This document shows, piece after piece, positions 1 to 8,373 of a stretch of 64,000 nucleotides of DNA. Under the pieces are notes generated by a model. That model was not told the DNA's origin and did no database searches. It worked only from the letters and a program-made list of their open reading frames with translations. This DNA comes from an uncultured Maribacter sp. (lineage in GTDB: Bacteria; Bacteroidota; Bacteroidia; Flavobacteriales; Flavobacteriaceae). Each line of letters begins with the position of its first letter. The first letter of the stretch is position 1. Where the stretch lies: contig CANNFY010000002.1 of NCBI GenBank assembly GCA_947504045.1, forward strand, positions 124,001 to 188,000, given 5' to 3'. The translations under genes and the position numbers were made by a program.

Positions 1-410
1 GTGTTTCTACAGCAGTTGGTGCTTCTATATTTTACAAGAGTCCTACATTGCTGATTACAGGAGACTTAAGTTTTTTTTATGATAGTAATGGTTTATGGAA
101 TAGGTATCTAAAAAAAGATTTTAAAATTATAGTTGTAAATAATGCAGGAGGTGGAATTTTTAGAATTTTACCAGGAAAAGAAGATTCTAATACATTTTCT
201 ACTTTTTTTGAAACTCAAAATAACCTATCTGCAAAAGAAATATGTAAGATGTATAATTTAGAATTTTTACAAGCGGATAATGAAAAATCTTTAAAAATTA
301 AATTAGATACATTATTTACAAAAACAGAAAGGCCAGCACTTTTAGAAATAAAAACCCCTAGATTATTAAACAATAAAATTTTGATTGATTATTTCGATTT
401 CATATCTTAG
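1..410 (+). CDS. menD: MenD, 3' end (partial)
   Basis: C-terminal part of 2-succinyl-5-enolpyruvyl-6-hydroxy-3-cyclohexene-1-carboxylate synthase, the ThDP-dependent enzyme that adds a succinyl-semialdehyde unit to isochorismate in menaquinone synthesis. The gene enters from the left edge in the frame starting at base 3, and the listed TTG start at 48 is only an internal codon. The stretch LLITGDLSFFYDSNGLWN followed by VVNNAGGGIF matches the ThDP/Mg-binding region of MenD (GD...N type motif). About 135 residues of a protein normally near 550 are present. MenA, MenC and MenE follow in the same window, which supports the call. Confidence 0.9.
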   Translation, partial: VSTAVGASIFYKSPTLLITGDLSFFYDSNGLWNRYLKKDFKIIVVNNAGGGIFRILPGKEDSNTFSTFFETQNNLSAKEICKMYNLEFLQADNEKSLKIKLDTLFTKTERPALLEIKTPRLLNNKILIDYFDFIS

Positions 411-448
411 AGCTTTATTAACCATTAATTAATTAAACACTAAACGTT

Positions 449-787
449 ATGAGTAAAAGAGACGATCTAATTACTAAGTACGCTGCAGACATTAAAGATA
501 AATTTGGAGAAGATGCAGACATGGATTTATTAACTAAAGTTACTATAGGATTAGGACCTTCAATCTATAACATAGATGCTTCTAAAGTATCAGGTTCAGA
601 TGAAAAAGAATTAGCAACAGTAAAAAACAACTACTTAATTAAAAAATTAGGTATGGCGGATTCTGCTAAGCTAGATGAAGGAATTAAAATTGTAATGGAT
701 AAATATGGTTCTGCAAACAGAAATAAGCATAGAGCCGTTGTTTATTATATGCTTTGTAAGCATTTTGGAAAACAATCTATATACTAG
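449..787 (+). CDS. DUF2853 family protein
   Basis: Small acidic/basic soluble protein of 112 aa with no signal peptide or membrane segment. The whole sequence (start MSKRDDLITKYAADIK, end KHFGKQSIY) resembles the DUF2853 family of small proteins of unknown function found next to menaquinone genes in flavobacteria. It begins 38 nt after menD and is followed by a strong terminator, so it probably ends the menD transcript. The biochemical role is not known, and I infer only that it is co-transcribed with menD. Confidence 0.75.
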   Translation: MSKRDDLITKYAADIKDKFGEDADMDLLTKVTIGLGPSIYNIDASKVSGSDEKELATVKNNYLIKKLGMADSAKLDEGIKIVMDKYGSANRNKHRAVVYYMLCKHFGKQSIY

Positions 788-805
788 TAGATTTATTAAA
801 ATTAA

Positions 806-836
806 AAAACTGTTCTTTTAAGAGCAGTTTTTTTTT
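806..836 (+). terminator. Rho-independent terminator after DUF2853 gene
   Basis: An 11-bp stem, AAAACTGTTCT paired with AGAGCAGTTTT (one G-U pair), has a 4-nt loop and runs into a T tract. It lies 19 nt after the DUF2853 stop. Confidence 0.85.
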
Positions 837-909
837 GGTCTAATTTTAAAGTTGCAGATATTGTTTTATATATTTTACTAACACGAGTTATAATTCTTTT
901 TTAAAAATG

Positions 910-917
910 TAATTTTG
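910..917 (+). promoter_or_regulatory. TAnnTTTG -7 box of the S1-domain gene
   Basis: TAATTTTG matches the Bacteroidota -7 consensus TAnnTTTG exactly and ends only 5 nt before the ATG at 922. The transcript would therefore be leaderless or nearly so. A clear -33 box is not visible. Confidence 0.5.
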
Positions 918-921
918 CAGC

Positions 922-1755
922 ATGATAGAATTAGGAAAATTAAATAGCTTAGAAATATTACGTACAACAAGTGTAGGGCTGTTTTTAGGAGATACAGAAG
1001 GTAATGATATTCTTTTACCAAATAAGTATGTTCCAGAGTCTTATGAAATTGGAAGTAAAATTTCTGTATTCTGCTATTTAGATTATGAAGAACGCCCAAT
1101 TTGCACAACATTAGAGCCATATATAATGGCTAATGAATTTCAGTTGCTAGAAGTGGTAGAGGTTAATGAGTTTGGAGCATTTATGCAATGGGGCTTAGAA
1201 AAGCATTTACTAGTTCCTTTTAGAGAACAACGAGTAAAAATGCAAGAAGGACAATGGTATGTTGTTTACTGCTATTTAGATGAGCGTACAAACCGTTTAG
1301 TAGCTTCTAATAAACTAGATAGGTTTTTAAGTAACGATAATATAGAGCTAAGGGTTTGGGATCAAGTAGAAATTATTATAACAAGACAAACTAATTTAGG
1401 TTGGGAAGTTATTGTAAATAATAAACATAAAGGATTAGTATATGCTAATGAGGTTTTTAAAAGAATTGCTATTGGCGATACAATGCCTGCATGTATAAAA
1501 ACCATTAGAAAAGATAATAAATTAGATATTTCTTTACAACCATTAGGTGCAAAAGTGTTGGAACCTGCAGCAACTAAAATTTTTGAAATGCTATCTAAAC
1601 AAGGTGGATTTTTACCTTTTAATGATAAATCTGACCCAGAAGAAATTAAAATTACTTTTCAAATGAGTAAAAAAACATTTAAAAAAGGAATAGGAAGTCT
1701 TTATAAAGAAAGAAAAATTGAAATAAAAGAAGATGGAATTTATGCACTAGCATAA
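922..1755 (+). CDS. CvfB-like S1 RNA-binding protein
   Basis: 277-aa cytoplasmic protein resembling the CvfB/YitL family. There are roughly three S1-like OB folds (about residues 1-65, 66-135 and 140-210), followed by a winged-helix-like C-terminus (about 215-277, ending in KKTFKKGIGSLYKERKIEI...). Family members bind RNA and affect expression post-transcriptionally in Firmicutes; the role in flavobacteria is not established. It is monocistronic by position, with a terminator upstream, its own -7 box and a 155-nt gap downstream. The ATG at 922 is supported by the protein N-terminus MIELGKLNSLEILR. Confidence 0.8.
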   Translation: MIELGKLNSLEILRTTSVGLFLGDTEGNDILLPNKYVPESYEIGSKISVFCYLDYEERPICTTLEPYIMANEFQLLEVVEVNEFGAFMQWGLEKHLLVPFREQRVKMQEGQWYVVYCYLDERTNRLVASNKLDRFLSNDNIELRVWDQVEIIITRQTNLGWEVIVNNKHKGLVYANEVFKRIAIGDTMPACIKTIRKDNKLDISLQPLGAKVLEPAATKIFEMLSKQGGFLPFNDKSDPEEIKITFQMSKKTFKKGIGSLYKERKIEIKEDGIYALA

Positions 1756-1910
1756 AAGAAGATTGATTTTTGTAATATGTTGATTTATAGTTAATTATAT
1801 TTTTATTATATTTAAGAAAATAATTATTTATATTCTTAAATAAAAAATACTATCATTCGGCTATTTTAATTAACTTTACCATGTTAATTTAGCCCCAAAA
1901 CTAATATTGC

Positions 1911-2519
1911 ATGCCATTTATAGAAGAAAGCGATTTATTAGAATTGCATAAAGATGTAGATAAAGCTCAGATAATTAATGAGCGCTTATTAGATCAAATA
2001 AAAATTAAAAATAAAGAACTAAAAAAGAGCAAGGTACAACGTAATGTACTTGCAGGTGTAACAGCTTTGTTTTTAGTAGGAACACTTGCAATTACTTCAT
2101 TTACAGCAGGTTTAAGTAGTTCAAATACTTTTAAAAAACAAAGTAATAATAATAACTTATTAGTTTCTATTGATAGTTTAGATGCTATTAAAAGTAGAAT
2201 AGATAACTTAAAAACACAGAACGAAGAATTAAGCTTGGTTAAAGAATTTTACTTAGCTAAACAGTTTATTGAAAAAGAAAAAATATATTCTGTACAAGTT
2301 AAATCTTTTGTAGACAATAACGTAACGTTAGCTTCTGAAGCGTTAACTAACACCTTATTTGTTAAAACAAATCCGTTTTATTCGTATTCTTTAGGTAATT
2401 TTCAAACATTAACTGAAGCTCAAAAGTTTAGAAAACAATTGGTAGATTTAGGTTTTCAAGATGCATTTGTTGCTTCGTATAAAGACGGTAAACGTATTCA
2501 AATAGAAGATCCTTATTAA
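1911..2519 (+). CDS. Membrane-anchored coiled-coil protein with SPOR-like C-terminus
   Basis: 202 aa. A soluble, charged N-terminal coiled coil (about 1-42) is followed by one membrane segment (about 45-67, VLAGVTALFLVGTLAITSF), a Ser/Asn linker, a second coiled coil (about 83-115) and a C-terminal stretch. That stretch (YSYSLGNFQTLTEAQKFRKQLVDLGF...AFVASYKDGKRI) has the look of a SPOR peptidoglycan-binding repeat: a glycine-rich strand, a helix and a VASY strand. The inner-membrane, type II orientation is inferred. It ends 2 nt before menA, so translation is probably coupled. No specific function is claimed. Confidence 0.6.
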   Translation: MPFIEESDLLELHKDVDKAQIINERLLDQIKIKNKELKKSKVQRNVLAGVTALFLVGTLAITSFTAGLSSSNTFKKQSNNNNLLVSIDSLDAIKSRIDNLKTQNEELSLVKEFYLAKQFIEKEKIYSVQVKSFVDNNVTLASEALTNTLFVKTNPFYSYSLGNFQTLTEAQKFRKQLVDLGFQDAFVASYKDGKRIQIEDPY

Positions 2520-2521
2520 TT

Positions 2522-3430
2522 TTGAATAAATTATCCATCTGGTTAAAAGCAGCCAGGTTAAGAACACTTCCACTATCTATTTCAGGTATTTTAGTAGGTT
2601 CTGCAATTGCTAGTATGTATGGTTATAAAGATTATATCATATTTTTATTATCGCTTTGCACAACTATTGGTTTTCAGGTAATTTCTAATTTTGCAAACGA
2701 TTATGGAGACGGCGTTAAAGGAACCGATAATCAAGATCGTATTGGCCCTAAAAGAGTATTGCAAAGTGGTTTGTTAACTAGAAAACAATTAAAAAACGGA
2801 ATATATATAGCTATTGGTATAACTAGTGTTTTAGTACTAACATTAGTGTTATATAGTTTTGGTGTAAAAAACTGGATAAATATACTTTTATTTTTAGGTT
2901 TAGGAGTGCTTAGTATATGGGCGGCAATTAAATATACAGTTGGCAAATCTGCATATGGTTACCGAGGATTAGGTGATGTTTTTGTTTTTGTTTTTTTTGG
3001 TCTTTTAAGTGTTTTAGGAAGCGCTTTTTTATACACAAAACATATCACTAGTATAGCTATTTTACCTGCTATTACTGTTGGAGCACTTAGTACAGGTGTT
3101 CTTAATTTAAATAATTTAAGAGATTATTTATCTGATCAAAAGGCGCACAAAAATACACTAGTTGTAAAAATGGGATATGAAAATGGAAAATTGTATCATT
3201 ATTTTTTACTTTTTATTGCCTTTGCAAGTCTATGTATATTTACAATACTTGCATATAAAAATTGGATAAGTTTACTTCCATTACTAATTTTAATACCATT
3301 AGTTTTTCATGCTGTGGTAGTTATAAAAACTAAAGATCCAATTAAGCTAGATCCTGAACTTAAAAAATTGGCATTAGCCACTTTTTTTATGTCTGTTCTC
3401 TTTTATTTTTGTTACAATTATTTTTTGTAA
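2522..3430 (+). CDS. menA: 1,4-dihydroxy-2-naphthoate polyprenyltransferase MenA
   Basis: Integral membrane UbiA-family prenyltransferase that attaches the polyprenyl tail to 1,4-dihydroxy-2-naphthoate, giving demethylmenaquinone. The 302 aa form about 8-9 membrane segments. The first Asp-rich site is NDYGD (59-63) and the second DYLSD (201-205), and the N-terminus carries the family stretch KAARLRTLPLSISGI. The start is TTG at 2522: it gives the normal N-terminus, and no ATG precedes the conserved region. It follows the SPOR-like gene by 2 nt and precedes the LytTR regulator by 32 nt. Confidence 0.93.
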   Translation: MNKLSIWLKAARLRTLPLSISGILVGSAIASMYGYKDYIIFLLSLCTTIGFQVISNFANDYGDGVKGTDNQDRIGPKRVLQSGLLTRKQLKNGIYIAIGITSVLVLTLVLYSFGVKNWINILLFLGLGVLSIWAAIKYTVGKSAYGYRGLGDVFVFVFFGLLSVLGSAFLYTKHITSIAILPAITVGALSTGVLNLNNLRDYLSDQKAHKNTLVVKMGYENGKLYHYFLLFIAFASLCIFTILAYKNWISLLPLLILIPLVFHAVVVIKTKDPIKLDPELKKLALATFFMSVLFYFCYNYFL

Positions 3431-3435
3431 TTTTG
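3428..3435 (+). promoter_or_regulatory. TAnnTTTG -7 box before the LytTR regulator
   Basis: TAATTTTG overlaps the menA stop codon and lies 27 nt before the TTG start of the response regulator. This suggests an internal promoter that separates the regulator from the men genes. Confidence 0.45.
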
Positions 3436-3462
3436 ATTAAAACCATTTAAACTAAATATACC

Positions 3463-4215
3463 TTGGAAAAACCAATCAAAATACTAATTGTAGAAGACAA
3501 TGTCATAATTGCAGATGATATGCAGTCTATGTTAGAAGAAATTGGTTACGAGATAGTAGACAATGTTATTGTATATGAACAGGCTGTTGAAGTTCTAAAA
3601 ACACAACAGGTAGACCTTGTTTTAATTGATATAATTTTAGCATCTGATAAAACAGGAATAGATCTTGGAAAACATATTCGAGATAATTACGATATTCCTT
3701 TTATTTTCGTAACCTCTAACTCGGATAGAGCAACTGTAGAAAATGCAAAAACAGTAAAACCAAATGGTTATTTAGTAAAACCTTTTGAACAGCAAGATCT
3801 TTATACTTCTATAGAAATTGCTCTTTCTAATTTTACATATGGCGCTGCGGAGAAAAATGGGAATGTAGCCTCTTCTGATGATGCTCCAACCTCTAACTCA
3901 ATACTTAAAGATTCTATTTTTGTAAAAAAACAGCACCTTTATTATAGAATACAATTTGGTGATATTCAATTTATAAAGGCCGATAATGTATATTTAGAAG
4001 TTAATACCGTAGATAAAAAGTTTTTAGTTAGGTCACCATTAAAAGATTATTTAGAAAAACTTCCTAAAAATAAATTTTATAGAGCACATAAATCATATAT
4101 AGTAAACGTTGATCATATAGATGCTATAAATTCTAAAGATATTATGATTAATAATAATTTAATACCAATATCTAAAGATTTTAAAGAGTTTATTATTTCT
4201 GCAATGAACTCTTAA
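3463..4215 (+). CDS. LytTR-family response regulator
   Basis: 250 aa. The receiver domain (about 4-122) has the acidic pair E11/D12, phospho-acceptor D56 (VLIDIIL), a T/S switch (VTSNS) and the conserved Lys in LVKPFEQ. After a linker (about 125-152) comes a LytTR DNA-binding domain (about 153-250) with the core FYRAHKSYIVNVDHI. LytTR regulators bind pairs of short direct repeats on one face of the helix. The start is TTG at 3463, giving MEKPIKILIVEDN. The histidine kinase gene downstream is a likely partner, and a matching repeat pair lies between the two genes. Confidence 0.93.
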   Translation: MEKPIKILIVEDNVIIADDMQSMLEEIGYEIVDNVIVYEQAVEVLKTQQVDLVLIDIILASDKTGIDLGKHIRDNYDIPFIFVTSNSDRATVENAKTVKPNGYLVKPFEQQDLYTSIEIALSNFTYGAAEKNGNVASSDDAPTSNSILKDSIFVKKQHLYYRIQFGDIQFIKADNVYLEVNTVDKKFLVRSPLKDYLEKLPKNKFYRAHKSYIVNVDHIDAINSKDIMINNNLIPISKDFKEFIISAMNS

Positions 4216-4233
4216 AACAAAATAATATAAAAT

Positions 4234-4264
4234 AAAAAAAGCGTCATATTTTGACGCTTTTTTT
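4234..4264 (+). terminator. Terminator after the LytTR regulator
   Basis: The stem AAAAAAAGCGTCA / TGACGCTTTTTTT with a 5-nt loop ends in a T run. It begins 18 nt after the regulator stop, so the kinase downstream needs its own promoter. Confidence 0.88.
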
Positions 4265-4291
4265 GTTTTATAGACCTTTGGAACCATCTAT

Positions 4292-4318
4292 GAAATACGT
4301 ATTTTATCGACGAAATAC
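4292..4318. repeat. Palindrome AAATACGTATTT with GAAATAC repeats
   Basis: A perfect 12-bp palindrome (AAATACGTATTT, 4293-4304) overlaps the first of two GAAATAC copies, which start at 4292 and 4312 (period 20). It lies in the 290-bp gap between regulator and kinase, upstream of the LytTR-like repeats. It could be a second operator; its function is unknown. Confidence 0.4.
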
Positions 4319-4338
4319 ACCTATTTTTAATTAATTGA

Positions 4339-4372
4339 AGTTACACAACAAAAAACAATAGTTACACAACAA
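4339..4372 (+). promoter_or_regulatory. Candidate LytTR binding site (two direct repeats, 21-bp period)
   Basis: AGTTACACAACAA occurs identically at 4339-4351 and 4360-4372, exactly 21 bp apart start to start, i.e. two helical turns. The layout matches known LytTR operators such as AgrA sites (9-bp repeats with about 12-bp spacers, AGTTA core). The second copy ends 3 bp before the presumed -33 box of the kinase promoter, a normal activator position. Confidence 0.65.
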
Positions 4373-4374
4373 TA

Positions 4375-4407
4375 TTTCTATAAATTTCTTCAATTAGAAT
4401 ATTTTTG
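4375..4407 (+). promoter_or_regulatory. Promoter of the TPR histidine kinase
   Basis: TTTC (4375-4378), a 21-nt spacer and TATTTTTG (4400-4407, exact TAnnTTTG) fit the Bacteroidota -33/-7 promoter. Transcription from about 4412 would leave a leader of about 95 nt before the ATG at 4506. The LytTR-like repeats abut it on the upstream side. Confidence 0.55.
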
Positions 4408-4505
4408 ATTGATAGTATAAATAGTAATAGTTTTTAAATATTTTTCCTGTTACAACTTAAAAAAAGAAAGTATAATTATGTTAGAATTTGTTGTATTGTA
4501 AAGTC

Positions 4506-6473
4506 ATGGAAAAATTACTAGATAAATTCTTACGTATTACAATTTTGTGTTTTTTTAGTTTTTCTACAATTTATGCACAAGATACAATTCCGACCGAAAC
4601 AAAAATTTTTAAAGATTTTAAGTTATTAGATACTGCAGATAGTAGATTTAAATTCTTTTTTAATACACCCAATAGGTATGTAGAAAACTCTGCTTACGAT
4701 TGGTTAGATTCTGTAAATTTATATTTAAATGAGTCTGAACAAGCTAACGATTCTACTGCAATTTTTAAATACTCAGTTGTTCAATCTCAAATACATTATG
4801 ATCTTGGAGATTATGATAAAAGTTTAGCAATTGCAAAAGAACTATATACTAAAAAGGATAACTTAGAAAAAGATTCTAAAGTAATAGTTTTAAATCTGTT
4901 AGATACTAATTATTCTAAACTAGAGCTATATGCTAAGCAGATAGAAATTAGAAAAGAAAAAAAGGATCTAGGTATAACCGAAAATGTTGCTTTTTATGAT
5001 ATTTATTCCAATTTAGGTCTTCATAGAAAGGCTATGGATGATTATTTTAAAGAGGAAAAAAGGTTTATCAAAGAAGATGATTTTTATGGGCAAGCTGTTT
5101 TTTATAATAATGTTGGAAATTATTTACGTTTAGATAAATCTACCCCAACAGCCTTAAGTACGTATAAAAAAGCAAAAGGTTTTGTAGATATTTATTTAAA
5201 TGATGTTACCAAAATTAAGACGGAAAAACAATTATCAGAGGCAAATCATTTAAAAGGTATTATAGAAGGTAATATTGGTAAATGCCATGTGTTGTTAAAA
5301 CAATATAATGATGCGCTCCCGTATTTAGAAAAAAGCGTAGCTACAATTAAAGAGTATAATGCAGGTAAATTTTCTTCAGATGCTATAGAAAATACTTTAG
5401 AAATTGCAGAATGTTATTTACAATTGGATGATATAGAAAAAACTACAGATATTCTTAGTAGTACTATTACTCCAATTAAAATTGATAATATTTTAAAAAA
5501 ATATAAACTTTATGCAGCTTATTATAATAAAACTGGAGATTATAAAAATGCTACTTCTTATTTAAATAAAGTTATACGTATTAAAGATTCTGTTAGTTTA
5601 AACCAATCTTCCTTAAAAAAACAACAGCTAGCAGCAGTTGTTGGGCAAGATTTGGAATATTCTAAAAAGATGATGGAGCAACAAAAGCAAGCTTTAGAAG
5701 ATTCTAGAAATGAAATGATTGCTAAAGATGAGCGTATTAATATTGTGTTTATATCTCTTGTATTTTTATTATTAGGTTTTGCTGGTTTAGTGTATGCATA
5801 TTTAAGAATTATAAAAAGCCAAAGGTTAATTGTTGAGCAAAAGCATATTATAGAAAAGGCATTAGTAGAAAAAGATTCGCATTTAAAAGAAATACACCAT
5901 AGGGTAAAAAATAATTTACAAATGGTTTCTAGTTTATTAAGCTTGCAAACAAAAAACACAAGAAGTAAAGCAGCTATAGCAGCATTAGAAGAAGGAAAAA
6001 GTAGGGTAAAGGCAATGGCCTTAATTCATCAAAAATTATATCAAAATGAAGATCTTTCAGTTATAGAAATGCAAGGTTATATAGAAAGTTTAATAAATAG
6101 TGTGCAATCGGTTTACAAAAAAGGAGGCCACAATATTAATATAACTATTGATGCGGAAGGTGTTGAGTTAGATATAGATAGAGCTATACCTTTTGGATTA
6201 ATGTTAAACGAACTTGTTTCAAATTCATTTAAATATGCATTTCCTGATGATAATGCTGATGGTAAAATATATATTCATTTAAGAAAAACAATGGGTAAAG
6301 AAGGCTTTTTTGAATACACAGATAATGGTGTAGGATTACCTGAAGATACAGAGGTTAGGGCAGAAGCTTCTATGGGAATTCGTTTAATGAACCGTTTAGC
6401 AAACCAGTTGCAAACTAATTTAAATACTGATAGAACTACAGAAGGAGTGCGCTTTTGGTTTAATTTCAAATAA
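4506..6473 (+). CDS. TPR-containing sensor histidine kinase (HisKA_2 type)
   Basis: About 655 aa. An N-terminal signal peptide (MEKLLDKFLRITILC...IYAQ) precedes a periplasmic region of TPR-like helical repeats (about 60-390). A single membrane segment follows (INIVFISLVFLLLGFAGLVYAYL). The cytoplasmic HisKA_2 dimerisation domain carries the phospho-acceptor His in EIHHRVKNNLQMVSSLLSLQ, and the HATPase has N box NELVSNSFKYAF and G boxes DNGVGLP and SMGIRLM. I chose ATG 4506 over the listed TTG 4488 because it gives a clean signal peptide. The likely partner is the LytTR regulator just upstream. Its stop is 4 nt from the convergent SDR gene. Confidence 0.88.
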   Translation: MEKLLDKFLRITILCFFSFSTIYAQDTIPTETKIFKDFKLLDTADSRFKFFFNTPNRYVENSAYDWLDSVNLYLNESEQANDSTAIFKYSVVQSQIHYDLGDYDKSLAIAKELYTKKDNLEKDSKVIVLNLLDTNYSKLELYAKQIEIRKEKKDLGITENVAFYDIYSNLGLHRKAMDDYFKEEKRFIKEDDFYGQAVFYNNVGNYLRLDKSTPTALSTYKKAKGFVDIYLNDVTKIKTEKQLSEANHLKGIIEGNIGKCHVLLKQYNDALPYLEKSVATIKEYNAGKFSSDAIENTLEIAECYLQLDDIEKTTDILSSTITPIKIDNILKKYKLYAAYYNKTGDYKNATSYLNKVIRIKDSVSLNQSSLKKQQLAAVVGQDLEYSKKMMEQQKQALEDSRNEMIAKDERINIVFISLVFLLLGFAGLVYAYLRIIKSQRLIVEQKHIIEKALVEKDSHLKEIHHRVKNNLQMVSSLLSLQTKNTRSKAAIAALEEGKSRVKAMALIHQKLYQNEDLSVIEMQGYIESLINSVQSVYKKGGHNINITIDAEGVELDIDRAIPFGLMLNELVSNSFKYAFPDDNADGKIYIHLRKTMGKEGFFEYTDNGVGLPEDTEVRAEASMGIRLMNRLANQLQTNLNTDRTTEGVRFWFNFK

Positions 6474-6477
6474 AAGA

Positions 6478-7272
6478 TTATCTGACCTTGCTTTTAAGTA
6501 CAATTTTGTGCAGTAATTTTGGAAATAATCGTTTTATATAAATTGCAAAAATTTCTTTTCTACCAACATAAATTTCAAATTTATTTTTTTCTAACGCTGT
6601 AATTATTTTTGAAGCTAATACACTTGGTAAAATACCATTTTTTGTAGCCTCATCTTCTTCATCTTGTTTATCTCCTTTTGCATTTAAAGCATTTTTAGCA
6701 ACATTAGTTTGTATAAAACCAGGGCAAATTAAAGTAACATTAATATTGTCTTTCTCATGTTCCATTCTAAGAACGTCAAAAAAGCCATGTAAGGCGTGTT
6801 TAGCCCCGCAATATCCAGAACGGTATGGAGAGCCAAATTTGCCCATTAAACTAGTTATAGTAGCAAAATGACCATTTTTTTGCTCTATAAAATAGGGGAG
6901 TATAGCCTTAGTTAGTGCTATGGTTCCTAAATAGTTAATATCCATTAGTTTTTTGTAAACTTCAAAATTTGTGTCTTTTATTAAAGAACGTTGGCTAATA
7001 CCTGCATTATTTACCAAAATATCAATTTTTCCAAAAAAGGAAATCGCTTTTTTAGTATGTAAAGCCATGTTTTCATGATCATTTAAATCTAGGGGTAAAA
7101 TTGCAACACTTTCAGGTGTAGTACATTGGCTTTTAACTTTTTCAAGTTCTTCTTTTCTTCTAGCAGATATAATTAATTTACAACCTTTAGCATTTAAAGC
7201 ATAGGCTAAAGCTTCTCCAATACCAGACGAAGCACCAGTTACCCAAACAATCTTATTATTTATCCTTTTCAT
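6478..7272 (-). CDS. SDR-family oxidoreductase
   Basis: 264-aa classical short-chain dehydrogenase/reductase. It has the NAD(P)-binding TGASSGIG near residue 13, the structural NNAG motif near 88, and the catalytic Ser (ITSLMG) and Tyr/Lys (YCGAKHA). The C-terminal extension ending FPKLLHKIVLKSKVR is basic and hydrophobic, as in membrane-associated DHRS7-like members. The substrate cannot be read from sequence. It is transcribed convergently with the kinase and divergently from menC, with 48 bp between the two start codons. Confidence 0.88.
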   Translation of the reverse strand: MKRINNKIVWVTGASSGIGEALAYALNAKGCKLIISARRKEELEKVKSQCTTPESVAILPLDLNDHENMALHTKKAISFFGKIDILVNNAGISQRSLIKDTNFEVYKKLMDINYLGTIALTKAILPYFIEQKNGHFATITSLMGKFGSPYRSGYCGAKHALHGFFDVLRMEHEKDNINVTLICPGFIQTNVAKNALNAKGDKQDEEDEATKNGILPSVLASKIITALEKNKFEIYVGRKEIFAIYIKRLFPKLLHKIVLKSKVR

Positions 7273-7302
7273 TTCAATACTTTTACAGCATAAAAATATA
7301 GT

Positions 7303-7310
7303 TAAATTTG
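7303..7310 (+). promoter_or_regulatory. TAnnTTTG -7 box of menC
   Basis: TAAATTTG is an exact consensus match ending 10 nt before the menC ATG, so the 5' leader would be only a few nucleotides. A possible -33 (TTTT, 7281-7284) lies 18 nt upstream. Confidence 0.5.
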
Positions 7311-7320
7311 ATAGTATTAA

Positions 7321-8373
7321 ATGAAAGCAACCTATAAAAAATTTAATTTACAATTTAAACGTCCTAGTGGAACCTCTAGAGGTGTGCTTACAAATAAAGA
7401 AACCTGGTTTATTATTTTAGAAGATAATAATAAAAAAGGGATTGGGGAATGTGGTCTTTTTAGAGGATTAAGTATAGATGATGTTCCTGATTATGAGCAG
7501 AAAATAAAATGGGTAATTACTAATATTCATTTAGGTTTAGAGACTTTGTTAAAAGAATTAATTTATTTTCCAAGTATTCAGTTTGGATTAGAACAGGCTT
7601 TTTTATCTCTAAAATCTGAAAATCCTTTTTCTTTATTTCCTTCTGCTTTTACAAAAAGTAATGCGCCAATAGTAATTAATGGTTTAATTTGGATGGGTAA
7701 TGAGGATTTTATGCTAAAACAAATTCAAGAAAAACTAGCAAATGGATTTAATTGTATAAAAATTAAAATCGGAGCTTTAGATTTTAATAAAGAATTATCT
7801 TTAATAGCATCTATTAGAAAAAAATATACACCTGAACAGATAGAGTTAAGAGTAGACGCTAATGGTGCATTTGAAAGTAAAGATGCTTTGGTTAAATTAG
7901 AGCAATTAGCACAATATAATATTCATTCTATTGAACAACCCATAAAACAAGGTAATATTAAGGAAATGAGGTTGTTATGTAAAATCACACCTTTGCCAAT
8001 TGCCTTAGATGAAGAATTAATTGGGGTATGTAATGTAACAGAAAAAGAAGATTTACTACAAACTATAAAACCCCAATATATAATTTTAAAGCCAAGCTTA
8101 GTTGGTGGTTTTAAAGGGAGTTTAGAATGGATTGCATTAGCAGAAAAATATAATATAGGTTGGTGGGTTACAAGTGCTCTAGAAAGTAATATTGGTTTAA
8201 ATGCAATAGCACAATGGACGTATAGTCTATCTAATAAAATGCCTCAAGGACTCGGAACAGGAGCATTATTTACAAATAATTTTAAAAGTCCGCTGTATGT
8301 AGAGAATGGCAAATTATATTATAATAACTTTACTGCGTGGCAAGATAATTTAATACAAGATTTATGTATATAG
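7321..8373 (+). CDS. menC: o-succinylbenzoate synthase MenC
   Basis: 350-aa enolase-superfamily enzyme of the menaquinone pathway, dehydrating SHCHC to o-succinylbenzoate. The barrel residues are all in place: KxK base pair K147/K149 (IKIKIG), metal ligands D179 (RVDANGAF), E205 (SIEQP) and D230 (ALDEE), and K257 (ILKPSLVGG). Related dipeptide epimerases share this fold, but the position next to menE and near menA/menD makes MenC the best call. Its end overlaps the next gene by 10 nt, giving a menC-CPBP-menE operon. Confidence 0.9.
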   Translation: MKATYKKFNLQFKRPSGTSRGVLTNKETWFIILEDNNKKGIGECGLFRGLSIDDVPDYEQKIKWVITNIHLGLETLLKELIYFPSIQFGLEQAFLSLKSENPFSLFPSAFTKSNAPIVINGLIWMGNEDFMLKQIQEKLANGFNCIKIKIGALDFNKELSLIASIRKKYTPEQIELRVDANGAFESKDALVKLEQLAQYNIHSIEQPIKQGNIKEMRLLCKITPLPIALDEELIGVCNVTEKEDLLQTIKPQYIILKPSLVGGFKGSLEWIALAEKYNIGWWVTSALESNIGLNAIAQWTYSLSNKMPQGLGTGALFTNNFKSPLYVENGKLYYNNFTAWQDNLIQDLCI

